Positions 17,938 through 26,369 of a stretch of DNA of 36,415 bases are shown here, piece by piece. This DNA comes from Clostridia bacterium (GTDB lineage Bacteria; Bacillota; Clostridia; Oscillospirales; CAG-272). Numbering within the stretch: the first letter of the stretch is position 1; every line of letters begins with the position of its first letter. Both the position numbers and the translations under genes were made by a program. The notes beneath the pieces were generated by a model, which saw only the letters and a program-made list of their open reading frames with translations, made no database searches and was not told the DNA's origin. The stretch is taken from assembly GCA_017517035.1 (NCBI GenBank), contig JAFXAN010000055.1, positions 1-36,415 on the forward strand, read 5' to 3'.

Positions 17938-19697
17938 TTAAGAAGCTTTTACCTGTTGCATTGATCTTTCTTGCACTTGTTATGTGCATGACAGGATGCG
18001 ACGGTGCCATTGATACTGCCGTAAACTCAAATCTCGGCACGATCATCGACAAATCGGAAATAAATACCGAGGAAAATGTTCATATCAGAGATAAAAATCT
18101 GATATATGAGCAGCAGAACAATACAGAGATCGTAACGATGTATCTGACGGTTTCAAGAGGAAATACCGCAGAGAATACCGATCATACATGGGAAGAGATC
18201 AACACCTATTCCGCATATGACTATGAAGAAATGGGTGTTGAGAGATATAAGGTTGCAGGGCTTATTCAAATCGGGGATGAAAACGGTCTCATTCCGGGTG
18301 AGCTTGGATATGGTCAGGTTGCGCCTAACTGCACGGTCCAGATAAGAGGTCAGTCTTCCAGCCGAAATGTGCAGAAAAACTATAAGATCAGTATTAAAGA
18401 TAATAAAGGTGATTGGCGAGGACAGAAGACGATAGCTCTCAACAAGCACCAGGGTGACGGTCTTCGCTTCAGAAATAAGCTCGGTTTTGATCTTCTTTCC
18501 GGAATTGACGAGCTTTTGAGCCTCAGAACAACCTTCGTCCGTCTTTATGTTAAGGATACGACCGCAGGCGCTGATGCAAAATTTGAGGATTACGGAATAT
18601 ATACTCAGGTGGAGCAGCTTAATAAAACCGCTCTTGAGCGTCACGGCCTTGATAAGAGAGGACACCTTTATAAAATCAATTTCTGTGAGTTTTACAGATA
18701 TGAGGACACTATCGTTTTAAAGGAAGACCCAAGATACGATATTGCGAAATTTGAGGAAATACTCGAGATCAAGGGTGATGACGACCATACCAAGCTGATT
18801 CACCTGCTCGAGAGAATAAATGACTATTCAATTCCCATCGAAACAATACTTCGCGAGGATTTTGATATAGAGAATATTACTTATTGGATGGCTTATCAGC
18901 TTCTTACGGGAAATGTTGATACCCAGAGCCGAAACTTCTATCTATACAGTGCCAAGAACGACGACAGATGGTATATTCTTTCATGGGACCTTGACGGCTC
19001 GTTCAAGCGCATGGAATATGAGCTTCTCGGAAGAAATGACTATGCTGAATGGGAAGCGGGAGTAAGTAACTATTGGGGAAATGTGCTATTTAAGAGATGT
19101 CTTAAATCCGAGTACTATCGAGAGGAGCTTTCAAAAGCCGTTGATGACTTTTTTGCTCGTCTTTGCGACGGACGGGTTGAGGAGTATGCAAGCTCCTATG
19201 CAAGTCTCCTTAAGCCTCTTGTATATATCGGCAGAGATGCCCTTTATATGCCCGTTACACAGGCACAGTATGATATTATTGCAACAACTCTTGTTGAAGA
19301 AATAAAGTCAAACTATCAAAGATTCAAGGACTCATTTGAAAAGCCTATGCCTTTCTTTATCGGAGTGCCTCAGAAAAACGATTCAAACATTAGTCTTATC
19401 TGGGAGGCATCCTATGCCTTCGATGCAGAGGCGATATCATATAGCTTTGAGCTTGCAACGGACTATAAATTTGAAAATCCGATTTTGAAAATCGAGGATC
19501 TTAAGATCCCCGCCGTCGAATTTGAGCATTTACCGGAGGGACAGTATTTTATCAGAGTAATGGCGAATGATGCGGGCGGACAAACTCAAACAGCTTTTGA
19601 TTCATATATGACATCCGGTGGTAAGATATACGGTACAAAATGCTTCTATGTGGATGCAAACGGGCAGATCGTGGAGGATGTTTATGTCGAAGATTGA
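17934..19697 (+). CDS. CotH-kinase-domain lipoprotein
   Basis: The 587-residue protein has a lipoprotein signal with lipobox CMTGC (Cys22), so it is probably anchored on the outer face of the membrane. A CotH protein-kinase-like domain covers about residues 110-450, with IRGQSSSRNVQKNYKI, LNKHQGDGLRFRNKLGFDLL and the metal-binding segment YILSWDLDGSF (about 346-356). The C-terminal 90 residues look like a Fn3 domain. CotH domains phosphorylate proteins in spores and elsewhere and occur in secreted surface proteins. Here the gene is coupled to pelG upstream and overlaps the VTC gene by 14 nt, suggesting a role in anchoring or modifying the polysaccharide; that is inference. Confidence 0.88.
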   Translation: MIKKLLPVALIFLALVMCMTGCDGAIDTAVNSNLGTIIDKSEINTEENVHIRDKNLIYEQQNNTEIVTMYLTVSRGNTAENTDHTWEEINTYSAYDYEEMGVERYKVAGLIQIGDENGLIPGELGYGQVAPNCTVQIRGQSSSRNVQKNYKISIKDNKGDWRGQKTIALNKHQGDGLRFRNKLGFDLLSGIDELLSLRTTFVRLYVKDTTAGADAKFEDYGIYTQVEQLNKTALERHGLDKRGHLYKINFCEFYRYEDTIVLKEDPRYDIAKFEEILEIKGDDDHTKLIHLLERINDYSIPIETILREDFDIENITYWMAYQLLTGNVDTQSRNFYLYSAKNDDRWYILSWDLDGSFKRMEYELLGRNDYAEWEAGVSNYWGNVLFKRCLKSEYYREELSKAVDDFFARLCDGRVEEYASSYASLLKPLVYIGRDALYMPVTQAQYDIIATTLVEEIKSNYQRFKDSFEKPMPFFIGVPQKNDSNISLIWEASYAFDAEAISYSFELATDYKFENPILKIEDLKIPAVEFEHLPEGQYFIRVMANDAGGQTQTAFDSYMTSGGKIYGTKCFYVDANGQIVEDVYVED

Positions 19698-20406
19698 GCG
19701 CTATCGCCACGAATGGAAATATCTTATTGACAACGCACAAAAACAGCTTATATGTCAAAGACTTTCTCCCTTTCTTGAACTTGATAAGCATGCCAAATCC
19801 GGCGGATATATGATTCGAAGTCTCTATTTTGACGATTATTTCAATACCGCCTATGAGGAAAAGGATGCGGGTGTTCTTGAAAGGAAAAAATACCGCATAA
19901 GAATCTATAATTGCTCTGACAGCAGCATCAAGCTTGAGAGAAAGAAGAAATTCGGAGCATATATTTTCAAGGAGTCTGCAAAGCTCACAAGGGAAGAGGT
20001 ATATAAGATCCTTGATGGGGATTATGAATTTTTGCTGCATAGCCCGTATCCCCTTTGCCGTGAATTTTATGTGGAGTGCGTCAGCAATGTAATGCGCCCG
20101 CGCACTATCGTTGACTATGACCGTGAGCCATGGATCCTTGATGAGGGAACGGTTCGTATCACATTTGATATGGATGTTCGGGCTGCTATCGGAAGCTATG
20201 ATATTTTTGATGACACGCTGCCTGCACTTCCTGTGCTTGAGCCGGGAAAATGCGTTATGGAGGTAAAATATACGGAATTTTTGCCTCGGGTTGTTCGTGA
20301 TGTTTTGCCGGACAGGGCATCAGAGTTTACAGCGGTGTCGAAATATGTACTTTGCTATGAAAAAACCGAATATATGAATAGCTTTAAATATTGGTATGAG
20401 AATTAA
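19684..20406 (+). CDS. VTC-domain protein (polyphosphate-polymerase fold)
   Basis: This 240-residue protein consists of a single VTC domain of the triphosphate-tunnel type. Basic and acidic strands expected to line the tunnel are visible: YRHEWKYLI, ERKKYRIRIY, KLERKKKFG, RTIVDYDREPW, VRITFDMDVRA and CVMEVKYTEFLP. In yeast Vtc4 this domain makes inorganic polyphosphate from ATP; bacterial copies are little studied. Longer in-frame starts overlap cotH too deeply, and ATG 19684 has GGAGG 6 nt upstream. It recurs widely beside CotH and DUF4956 genes, which supports a functional trio. Confidence 0.9.
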   Translation: MSKIERYRHEWKYLIDNAQKQLICQRLSPFLELDKHAKSGGYMIRSLYFDDYFNTAYEEKDAGVLERKKYRIRIYNCSDSSIKLERKKKFGAYIFKESAKLTREEVYKILDGDYEFLLHSPYPLCREFYVECVSNVMRPRTIVDYDREPWILDEGTVRITFDMDVRAAIGSYDIFDDTLPALPVLEPGKCVMEVKYTEFLPRVVRDVLPDRASEFTAVSKYVLCYEKTEYMNSFKYWYEN

Positions 20407-20420
20407 TCTGGAGGAAAACA

Positions 20421-21092
20421 ATGAGTGTACAGGATTTTATCAAAAAATCAATTCTTGAGTCGGGAGCTTTTGACGGTGTGAGCCTTACAAGTGCTGCACT
20501 CGGACTTCTCACAGCTCTTATTATGGGCGCTGTTATCTATTTTGTTTATAAGAAGTTTTATACCGGTGTGATTTATTCCCGAGCATTCGCCATAACACTT
20601 GTGGGTATGACGATCCTCACCGCCATGGTAACTCTTGCAATCAGCACCAACATCGTAATTTCGCTTGGTATGGTCGGTGCGCTTTCGATCGTCCGCTTCC
20701 GCACGGCAATAAAGGATCCTCTTGATCTTTTGTATCTTTTCTGGGCGATCACAACAGGCATCACCTCAGGTGCCGGAATGTATCTTCTTGTTATAGTAGC
20801 CGCTGTTGTTATGACGGTCATGATCATGCTGTTCTATCATAAGCAGCAGAAGGGAAGGATCTACATACTTGTTGTACATTATATAGGCGATTCGGTGGGT
20901 GACAATATTCTTCGTGCATTTGGTAAAACAAAGTATTTTATCAAATCCAAGACTGCAAGAAAAGATAAAACCGAAATGGCAATTGAGGTATTCTGCAAGA
21001 ATAATGACACATTTTTCCTTGATAAGATAAATGCCCTTGAGGGTGTTGAGGATGCAACATTAATTCAATATAACGGAGAATATCATGGATAA
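20421..21092 (+). CDS. DUF4956 membrane protein
   Basis: This 223-residue protein has about four membrane segments between residues 25 and 140 and a conserved family core (SLGMVGALSIVRFRTAIKDP, about 78-97), followed by a soluble C-terminal domain of about 80 residues. The family's biochemical role is unknown. It is typically encoded next to VTC-domain proteins, as here, so it may be the membrane partner or channel for that enzyme. A GGAGG site precedes the start, and the stop overlaps the EAL gene by 8 nt. Confidence 0.88.
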   Translation: MSVQDFIKKSILESGAFDGVSLTSAALGLLTALIMGAVIYFVYKKFYTGVIYSRAFAITLVGMTILTAMVTLAISTNIVISLGMVGALSIVRFRTAIKDPLDLLYLFWAITTGITSGAGMYLLVIVAAVVMTVMIMLFYHKQQKGRIYILVVHYIGDSVGDNILRAFGKTKYFIKSKTARKDKTEMAIEVFCKNNDTFFLDKINALEGVEDATLIQYNGEYHG

Positions 21093-23175
21093 ATTACTAA
21101 ATGCAGTAAAAGATTTTTCCACAATAAAGCGTTACCTTGAAGCTATAAATCAAACAACGGATGACTATTTGTTCATGCTCGATATACCGAACAATAATAT
21201 ACAGATTTTCGGAAATATCAGCGAATATTTTGAAATAAACGACGCGGACAGTCCGATTATGGACCTGGGTGAGATACTTGCGGTTATCCATCCTGCGGAC
21301 AGACGCGCCATAAGCATGGAGATTGAAGATATCCTAAGCGGCAAAAAGGAATCGCACGATGTAAATTTCCGTATGTATAACCGTCGTGGAGAGACCGTTT
21401 GGGTAAATTCACGAGGAAAGGTTTTGCATAATGAAAAGGGCGTTCCTTATGTTATGATCGGGCGTATTTCTGAGGAGGCTCTTCGCCATCTTTTTAATCC
21501 TGTAACGGGACTTTGGAACAAAACCAAGCTGCGTGATGATCTTAAAAACAGGCTTGTCTGTGGCAACGGATGGCTTATGATGCTTGAGATCCCGCTTCTT
21601 GCGGATATCAATTTGAGCCACGGTAGAAGCTTTGGAAATCAGATTCTCTGCGATGTTGCGGATATCCTTGAGGAGATCGACAAGGTTGAGGAATCCTATC
21701 ATGTGGATCATAATAATTTTGCTATCATTCTTGAGGATACTTCCGAAAGAACTGTTGAGTCGATATATCATAAAATTGCTGATGCTCTTCAGGAAAAATG
21801 TACTATTTTTGCGGGAGTCGTGCCGATAGATTCGGGAGTATTTCTTGATGCTTCGCAGCTCATCGACAGTGCAAATATAACTCTCAAAAAAGCAAATCAG
21901 AATCCCATTGGCGGAATCGATTTTTTCTCTGCCGAAGAGATACAGCAGAGAATAACTTCGCTGATGCTCCTTGAGGAGATGAAGGAAAGCGTTCAGAACG
22001 CTTTTGAGGGCTTTGAGGTGCATTATCAGCCACAGATAAAGAGCGGAAGCTATGAGCTATACGGGGTTGAGGCACTTCTCAGATATGATTCACCAAAACG
22101 GGGAAGGGTTTTCCCTGATGAATTTATTCCGCTTCTTGAGCAATCGGGCCTCATTGAGCAGGTTGGAATGTGGGTTCTTGAAACTGCGCTTAAACAGTGT
22201 AAAAAATGGCGAGAGAGCCTGCCCTCTCTTCAGGTTGCGGTGAATTTTTCATCGGTTCAGTTTGAAGACCGCAGACTTGGCGAGAAGATAATTGATATGC
22301 TTAAAAGCATTGAGCTTCCCGGAAATGCGCTTACGGTTGAGCTTACTGAATCGGTTCAGCTCAGCGGTAATAATCATTATTATAACCTTATCAAATATAT
22401 AAAGTCATATGGCGTTCGTTTTTCAATCGACGATTTCGGAACAGGATATTCAAATCTCGGATATCTGAAGCAGCTTGATGTAAGTGAGATCAAGATCGAC
22501 AGAAGCTTTGTTTCCGAGATCGAAAAGAACACATATAATTACCGACTTATCAGCAATGTTATTGAATTTGCAAAGACAAACTCAATAAATGCCTGCTGCG
22601 AGGGAGTTGAAACGGCAAAGGAGCTTTCGGTTCTCGAGCCTCTTCAGGCAGATTTCTTCCAAGGATATCTTTTTGATAAGCCTTGCACTGCAAAAGAGAT
22701 AACTCAAAAATATATTCATAAGGAGTCGGAGGAATATAAGGCTCGAATGGCTGCAATTGAGGATATTCAGCGTTTCAAGGAACAATTCGGAACGATACAT
22801 TTCAATCCAAAAACTGTTCTTCGTGCCAATGATATCGGACTCTGGATCATCCGAATTGACGAAAAAAGCAACCGATTCGAGCTTCATGTGGACGACATTA
22901 TGGAAAAGGTGCTGGGAATTAGGGGAAGCCTTTCTCCATGTGAATGCTATGATTATTGGCATAGTCGCATTTCGCCAAAGGATAAGGAATATGTTGATAA
23001 TGCAATAAGCGTTATGATAAATGATGGAAAAGCTGTTCAGCTTGGTTATTGCTGGAATCATCCGGATGAAGGCGATGTAACCGTGCGAAGCAGCGGAATA
23101 CGCACTCAAGATGAGAACGGCAAGATAGTGCTTGAGGGATATCACCGTATCCTTACCGGAGTTGAGGGGGCGTGA
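21085..23175 (+). CDS. Cyclic-di-GMP phosphodiesterase (PAS - degenerate GGDEF - EAL - PAS-like)
   Basis: The 696-residue soluble protein has an N-terminal PAS-like sensor (about residues 20-135), a degenerate GGDEF domain (HNNF replaces GGDEF near residue 206), an EAL domain (about 300-550) and a further C-terminal PAS-like region (560-690). The EAL active site looks complete: EALLR, VNFS, ELTES, DDFGTGYS, EIKIDRSF, CEGVET and the QGY segment. It should hydrolyse c-di-GMP to pGpG. Its position in the pel operon suggests it lowers the signal that drives PelD. The next gene starts at the last base of its stop codon (TGATG). Confidence 0.93.
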   Translation: MDKLLNAVKDFSTIKRYLEAINQTTDDYLFMLDIPNNNIQIFGNISEYFEINDADSPIMDLGEILAVIHPADRRAISMEIEDILSGKKESHDVNFRMYNRRGETVWVNSRGKVLHNEKGVPYVMIGRISEEALRHLFNPVTGLWNKTKLRDDLKNRLVCGNGWLMMLEIPLLADINLSHGRSFGNQILCDVADILEEIDKVEESYHVDHNNFAIILEDTSERTVESIYHKIADALQEKCTIFAGVVPIDSGVFLDASQLIDSANITLKKANQNPIGGIDFFSAEEIQQRITSLMLLEEMKESVQNAFEGFEVHYQPQIKSGSYELYGVEALLRYDSPKRGRVFPDEFIPLLEQSGLIEQVGMWVLETALKQCKKWRESLPSLQVAVNFSSVQFEDRRLGEKIIDMLKSIELPGNALTVELTESVQLSGNNHYYNLIKYIKSYGVRFSIDDFGTGYSNLGYLKQLDVSEIKIDRSFVSEIEKNTYNYRLISNVIEFAKTNSINACCEGVETAKELSVLEPLQADFFQGYLFDKPCTAKEITQKYIHKESEEYKARMAAIEDIQRFKEQFGTIHFNPKTVLRANDIGLWIIRIDEKSNRFELHVDDIMEKVLGIRGSLSPCECYDYWHSRISPKDKEYVDNAISVMINDGKAVQLGYCWNHPDEGDVTVRSSGIRTQDENGKIVLEGYHRILTGVEGA

Positions 23176-24773
23176 TGACTGTGAACGAAATAAGACCAAG
23201 GGGTAAAAAACTAATGAAGACCATACAAAGTAAAATACTGTTTGTTGTAATTTCAGCTCTTTTTGTGATTACAGCGATCGTTACATCTATTGCAGTGGGA
23301 GTTAACCATGAGATAATGCATAAGGATGCGGACAGAATTCTTAAAAGTGTTTCCCAAAAGGAAGCGGCATATATCAATGATATGCTGAACGATTTTATGC
23401 AATCCTCCGAGATAATGGAGCATTATGCAAAAAATGAACTTATCAGTGCCGCTGCTCTTGATGATGAGGTATATCGTGAAGAATATATAAAGAGCGTGCG
23501 TCACCTTTTTGATGAGGTAGCTCTCAATACCGCAGGTACAACCGCTTACTATCTTTGCTTTTCACCGCAAGTTACAGGCGGGGTTACAACAGGATTCTAT
23601 TCAAAATTCAAGAACGGTGGCGTTTATGAGCTTTCAAAGGATGAATTTGCCGAGCTTGATCTTTTCAATGCAAAATTCATAAAGGAATGTGGGTTTGATG
23701 TGATAGGCTCGGGAAATACATGGCTGCAACCGAGAAAGAGTACATTTTCTCCCGATGATACGGTCGTTTCATATCTTGCGCCCATATATAAGGATGATGT
23801 TTTTGTAGGATTCCTCGGATTCAATATGGATTTTAACTATCTGCTGGGACTTGTTAATGAAATATCCGTTTATGAAACAGGACACGCACTGTTGCTGAGT
23901 AATGATAAGAAAAACTGCTATAATCCATCGGATGATATCTTGATATATGAGGATTATACAGAGGCGACAACAGCACTGAAGAACGGAATGAATCTTGAGC
24001 TGCGTGCAGAATATAAGGATATCCAGAGCGGAATCCGTCCTATGCTCAATTATATAATTTGTGCATTTTTGGTGGTTCTCGTTCTTGCAATTCTATATAC
24101 ATTCTGGGTAACAAACAAGATCGTAACTCCGCTTAAAAAGCTTACCGCAGCTGCGGGTAGCATTTCTTCGGATGTACAGAATGTCGATCTGATCGTCGAT
24201 TCAAATGACGAGATAGGTATTCTTTCAAGGGTGCTTAATGATACTTATACAAAGATCCGTGAGTATTCCTCATATATAAATGCACTTGCATATAGGGATT
24301 CGCTTACGGGCGTAAAGAACAGTACCGCCTATGCCGAGGCTATCGAGGAGCTGAATAAGGAAATAAATCTTGGCAATCCTTCCTTTGGCGTTATCGTTGC
24401 GGATATCAATAACCTGAAGAAAACCAACGATACATATGGTCACGATGTCGGAAACGAGCTTATCGTTCATTCCGCAAGAATACTTACCGATATATTCAAA
24501 ACAAGCTCTGTTTACAGAATAGGCGGAGATGAATTTGTTGTTGTTCTCAGAGGAAAGGACCTTGAAAGACATCGTATTCTCATGGAAAAAATGGATGTTG
24601 CATTTTCCGCAGATTATATATCGGTAAATGATGAAATAGTTCCCGTTTCGATTGCAAGAGGAGTTTCTGTTTTTGATCCGCTGATTGATCATATTTATAC
24701 AGATGTATTCGCAAAAGCGGATCACGCAATGTATATGAATAAAGAAGATATGAAGGCTGCACCCAAAAATTGA
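23175..24773 (+). CDS. Membrane-bound diguanylate cyclase with Cache-like sensor, HAMP and GGDEF
   Basis: The 532-residue protein has a membrane helix at about residues 20-42, an extracellular sensor resembling dCache (45-285), a second helix (about 290-310), a HAMP linker (about 312-365) and a GGDEF domain (370-530). The catalytic motif is intact (YRIGGDEFVVVL). The RxxD inhibitory site expected a few residues before it is absent, so product inhibition through that site is unlikely. It makes c-di-GMP from GTP in response to an outside signal. The ATG at 23175 has GAGGGGG upstream; a later ATG at 23214 with AAGGGG is possible. This is the last gene of the operon. Confidence 0.92.
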   Translation: MTVNEIRPRGKKLMKTIQSKILFVVISALFVITAIVTSIAVGVNHEIMHKDADRILKSVSQKEAAYINDMLNDFMQSSEIMEHYAKNELISAAALDDEVYREEYIKSVRHLFDEVALNTAGTTAYYLCFSPQVTGGVTTGFYSKFKNGGVYELSKDEFAELDLFNAKFIKECGFDVIGSGNTWLQPRKSTFSPDDTVVSYLAPIYKDDVFVGFLGFNMDFNYLLGLVNEISVYETGHALLLSNDKKNCYNPSDDILIYEDYTEATTALKNGMNLELRAEYKDIQSGIRPMLNYIICAFLVVLVLAILYTFWVTNKIVTPLKKLTAAAGSISSDVQNVDLIVDSNDEIGILSRVLNDTYTKIREYSSYINALAYRDSLTGVKNSTAYAEAIEELNKEINLGNPSFGVIVADINNLKKTNDTYGHDVGNELIVHSARILTDIFKTSSVYRIGGDEFVVVLRGKDLERHRILMEKMDVAFSADYISVNDEIVPVSIARGVSVFDPLIDHIYTDVFAKADHAMYMNKEDMKAAPKN

Positions 24774-24805
24774 AAAAAGAAAAACGAAGTGATCAAATAA
24801 CAAGC

Positions 24806-24842
24806 AAAAAGCCATGGAAACTCAATGTTTCCATGGCTTTTT
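24806..24842. terminator. Bidirectional terminator between the pel operon and the WYL unit
   Basis: A perfect 16-bp stem (24806-24821 with 24827-24842, aaaaagccatggaaac / gtttccatggcttttt) has a 5-nt loop. The A/T runs at both ends give a U-tract on either strand, so it can end both convergent transcripts. Confidence 0.92.
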
Positions 24843-24924
24843 GTGAGCATCAATGTTTGTACTTTTTGCTTCTGCAACCGCAAAAGACTTCGGAGAATAC
24901 AATAAATCAATATATTCATTTGTT

Positions 24925-25248
24925 TTAAATTATATATCTTTGAAGTTTTTTTAGTTCATCTTCAGTTTTATTAAGCATTGAAAGCAACTCAGCAAATGTG
25001 CAGAAACGGATATCAAAATCAATTCCGAGAACTTTTTTAAAAAGTACTTTTATTGGCTCCATAAGTGTTGAAAAATTTTCAAATTCAGTGGTTTCTTTAC
25101 TTAAAGTGTTTGAATACTGTTGTTGCGCTTTAACGGTTTCAAGCTTTTGGGGGGATGTGAGAGTCCAAACACAGTTCAAAAGAGTCAGTTTTTGTATATT
25201 CTGCTCTTGATTTGAACGGTTTTCATAACAATCCCTATTCTTTTTCAT
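24925..25248 (-). CDS. Small protein of unknown function, partner of the WYL regulator
   Basis: This protein has 107 residues from the ATG at 25248, or 112 from an in-frame ATG at 25263. Both starts lie inside the end of the WYL gene, so the two are likely translationally coupled. The sequence is soluble and helical, with a C-terminal motif-like stretch FDIRFCTFAELLSMLNKTEDELKKLQRY. I recognise no family. No strong ribosome binding site is visible, which lowers confidence in the exact start. Confidence 0.55.
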   Translation of the reverse strand: MKKNRDCYENRSNQEQNIQKLTLLNCVWTLTSPQKLETVKAQQQYSNTLSKETTEFENFSTLMEPIKVLFKKVLGIDFDIRFCTFAELLSMLNKTEDELKKLQRYII

Positions 25249-26284
25249 AATTACTTGAAGCATTTTTCAGATCGTTTTTGATGGTATCAACCAGACTTTG
25301 CGGTGAAAGAATGGTAACATAAGGCGAATACTGCAATGACCAATAACGCATCGCATCAATATTAACCTTTACGACGGCCTTTACTGTGCCGTCTTCTTTG
25401 TTTTCTTCTCTGAATGTTACGCCATCTCCGAACCAATCAACAAGCTCACCCGCCATTTTTATTGAAGTTTTCATTGTGACAAGCTCGCTTTTTCCCGAAA
25501 ACATATATATATGCTCTGCCATGTGCTTTGGCAGGTCAAGCCCGTCCTCAAGTCCTTTTACCTTTTTTTGCGGTTTTAACGGATTTTCGGTAAGGCTGAT
25601 TTTCTTTATTCTGTCTATTCTGAAATGCGAAACATCATTATATTTCTCACAGTTTCCAATGAGATAATATTTGCCGTTTGCAACCACCATTTGATAGGGA
25701 TTGACTGTATATTGGCTTTCGGCTCCTTTGGAATTCTTTCTTGGATGCAGCTTTTTATCTGTTCCGAAGTCTGCATATAAGAATTTTACCTGAACCTTTT
25801 TTTCAATTGCTTCATCGAGTATCTCAATATTGAAAAAAATTTCATGATTTAGCTGAACATTTGTTGGTAAGCTGCAAACATGCTTCATCTTTGATTTGAA
25901 ATGCTTACTTGACAAGCCTTCGATTTTTTCTATGAGATCTTTACATTGCTTTGCGGGGATGTGCTTTGAAGAAAGCAGGCTGTCGATGATAAGGCGAAGC
26001 TCGGCATCGGAGAAATCTCGCTCCAGATACCAATCGGAATATATGGTCTCCTCTTCGCCCTTATTATTAATTCTGGAAGCTTCGGAATACTCAACCGAAT
26101 AGCCGAAATCTATGAGGTTCATCAGATTTCGCTTGATTGCTTTTCTGTCAACCTTCATAAAATATTCATTTTCAAGAATGTCAGCAATTTCCTTTTGGCT
26201 CATACGGTGCTCTGCATCGCTGTATTTTCTGAGAATATCAAGAATATTTATGATTATCAGCTTTTTAGGTTGTTGTGTATACAT
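25235..26284 (-). CDS. WYL-domain transcriptional regulator
   Basis: The protein has 349 residues from the ATG at 26284. Longer in-frame starts up to 26404 run through the promoter and are rejected; GGAGGAA lies just upstream of 26284. An N-terminal winged helix-turn-helix (about 10-75, MSQKEIADILENEYFMKVDRKAIKRNL) precedes a WYL domain (about 160-240) with YTVNPYQMVVANGKYYLIG and HFRIDRI, and a WCX-type C-terminal domain (about 270-345). WYL regulators often sense nucleic acid or nucleotide ligands and frequently control defence or DNA-damage genes. It stands at the edge of the accessory island and has a dyad over its own promoter. Confidence 0.9.
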   Translation of the reverse strand: MYTQQPKKLIIINILDILRKYSDAEHRMSQKEIADILENEYFMKVDRKAIKRNLMNLIDFGYSVEYSEASRINNKGEEETIYSDWYLERDFSDAELRLIIDSLLSSKHIPAKQCKDLIEKIEGLSSKHFKSKMKHVCSLPTNVQLNHEIFFNIEILDEAIEKKVQVKFLYADFGTDKKLHPRKNSKGAESQYTVNPYQMVVANGKYYLIGNCEKYNDVSHFRIDRIKKISLTENPLKPQKKVKGLEDGLDLPKHMAEHIYMFSGKSELVTMKTSIKMAGELVDWFGDGVTFREENKEDGTVKAVVKVNIDAMRYWSLQYSPYVTILSPQSLVDTIKNDLKNASSNYEKE

Positions 26285-26296
26285 AGTTTTTTCCTC

Positions 26297-26340
26297 CGAC
26301 ATATTTTCTTTATTATAACATAGAATATGTCGTTTTTCAA
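26297..26340 (-). promoter_or_regulatory. WYL promoter with overlapping dyad operator
   Basis: On the minus strand TTGAAA (26335-26340) and TATAAT (26312-26317) are 17 nt apart. A perfect 9-bp inverted repeat, cgacatatt / aatatgtcg (26297-26305 and 26324-26332, 18 nt between arms), brackets the -10. That position suits autorepression by the WYL protein. Confidence 0.6.
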
Positions 26341-26369
26341 GTTTTTTACACATTTGTATGAAAAAGCTC

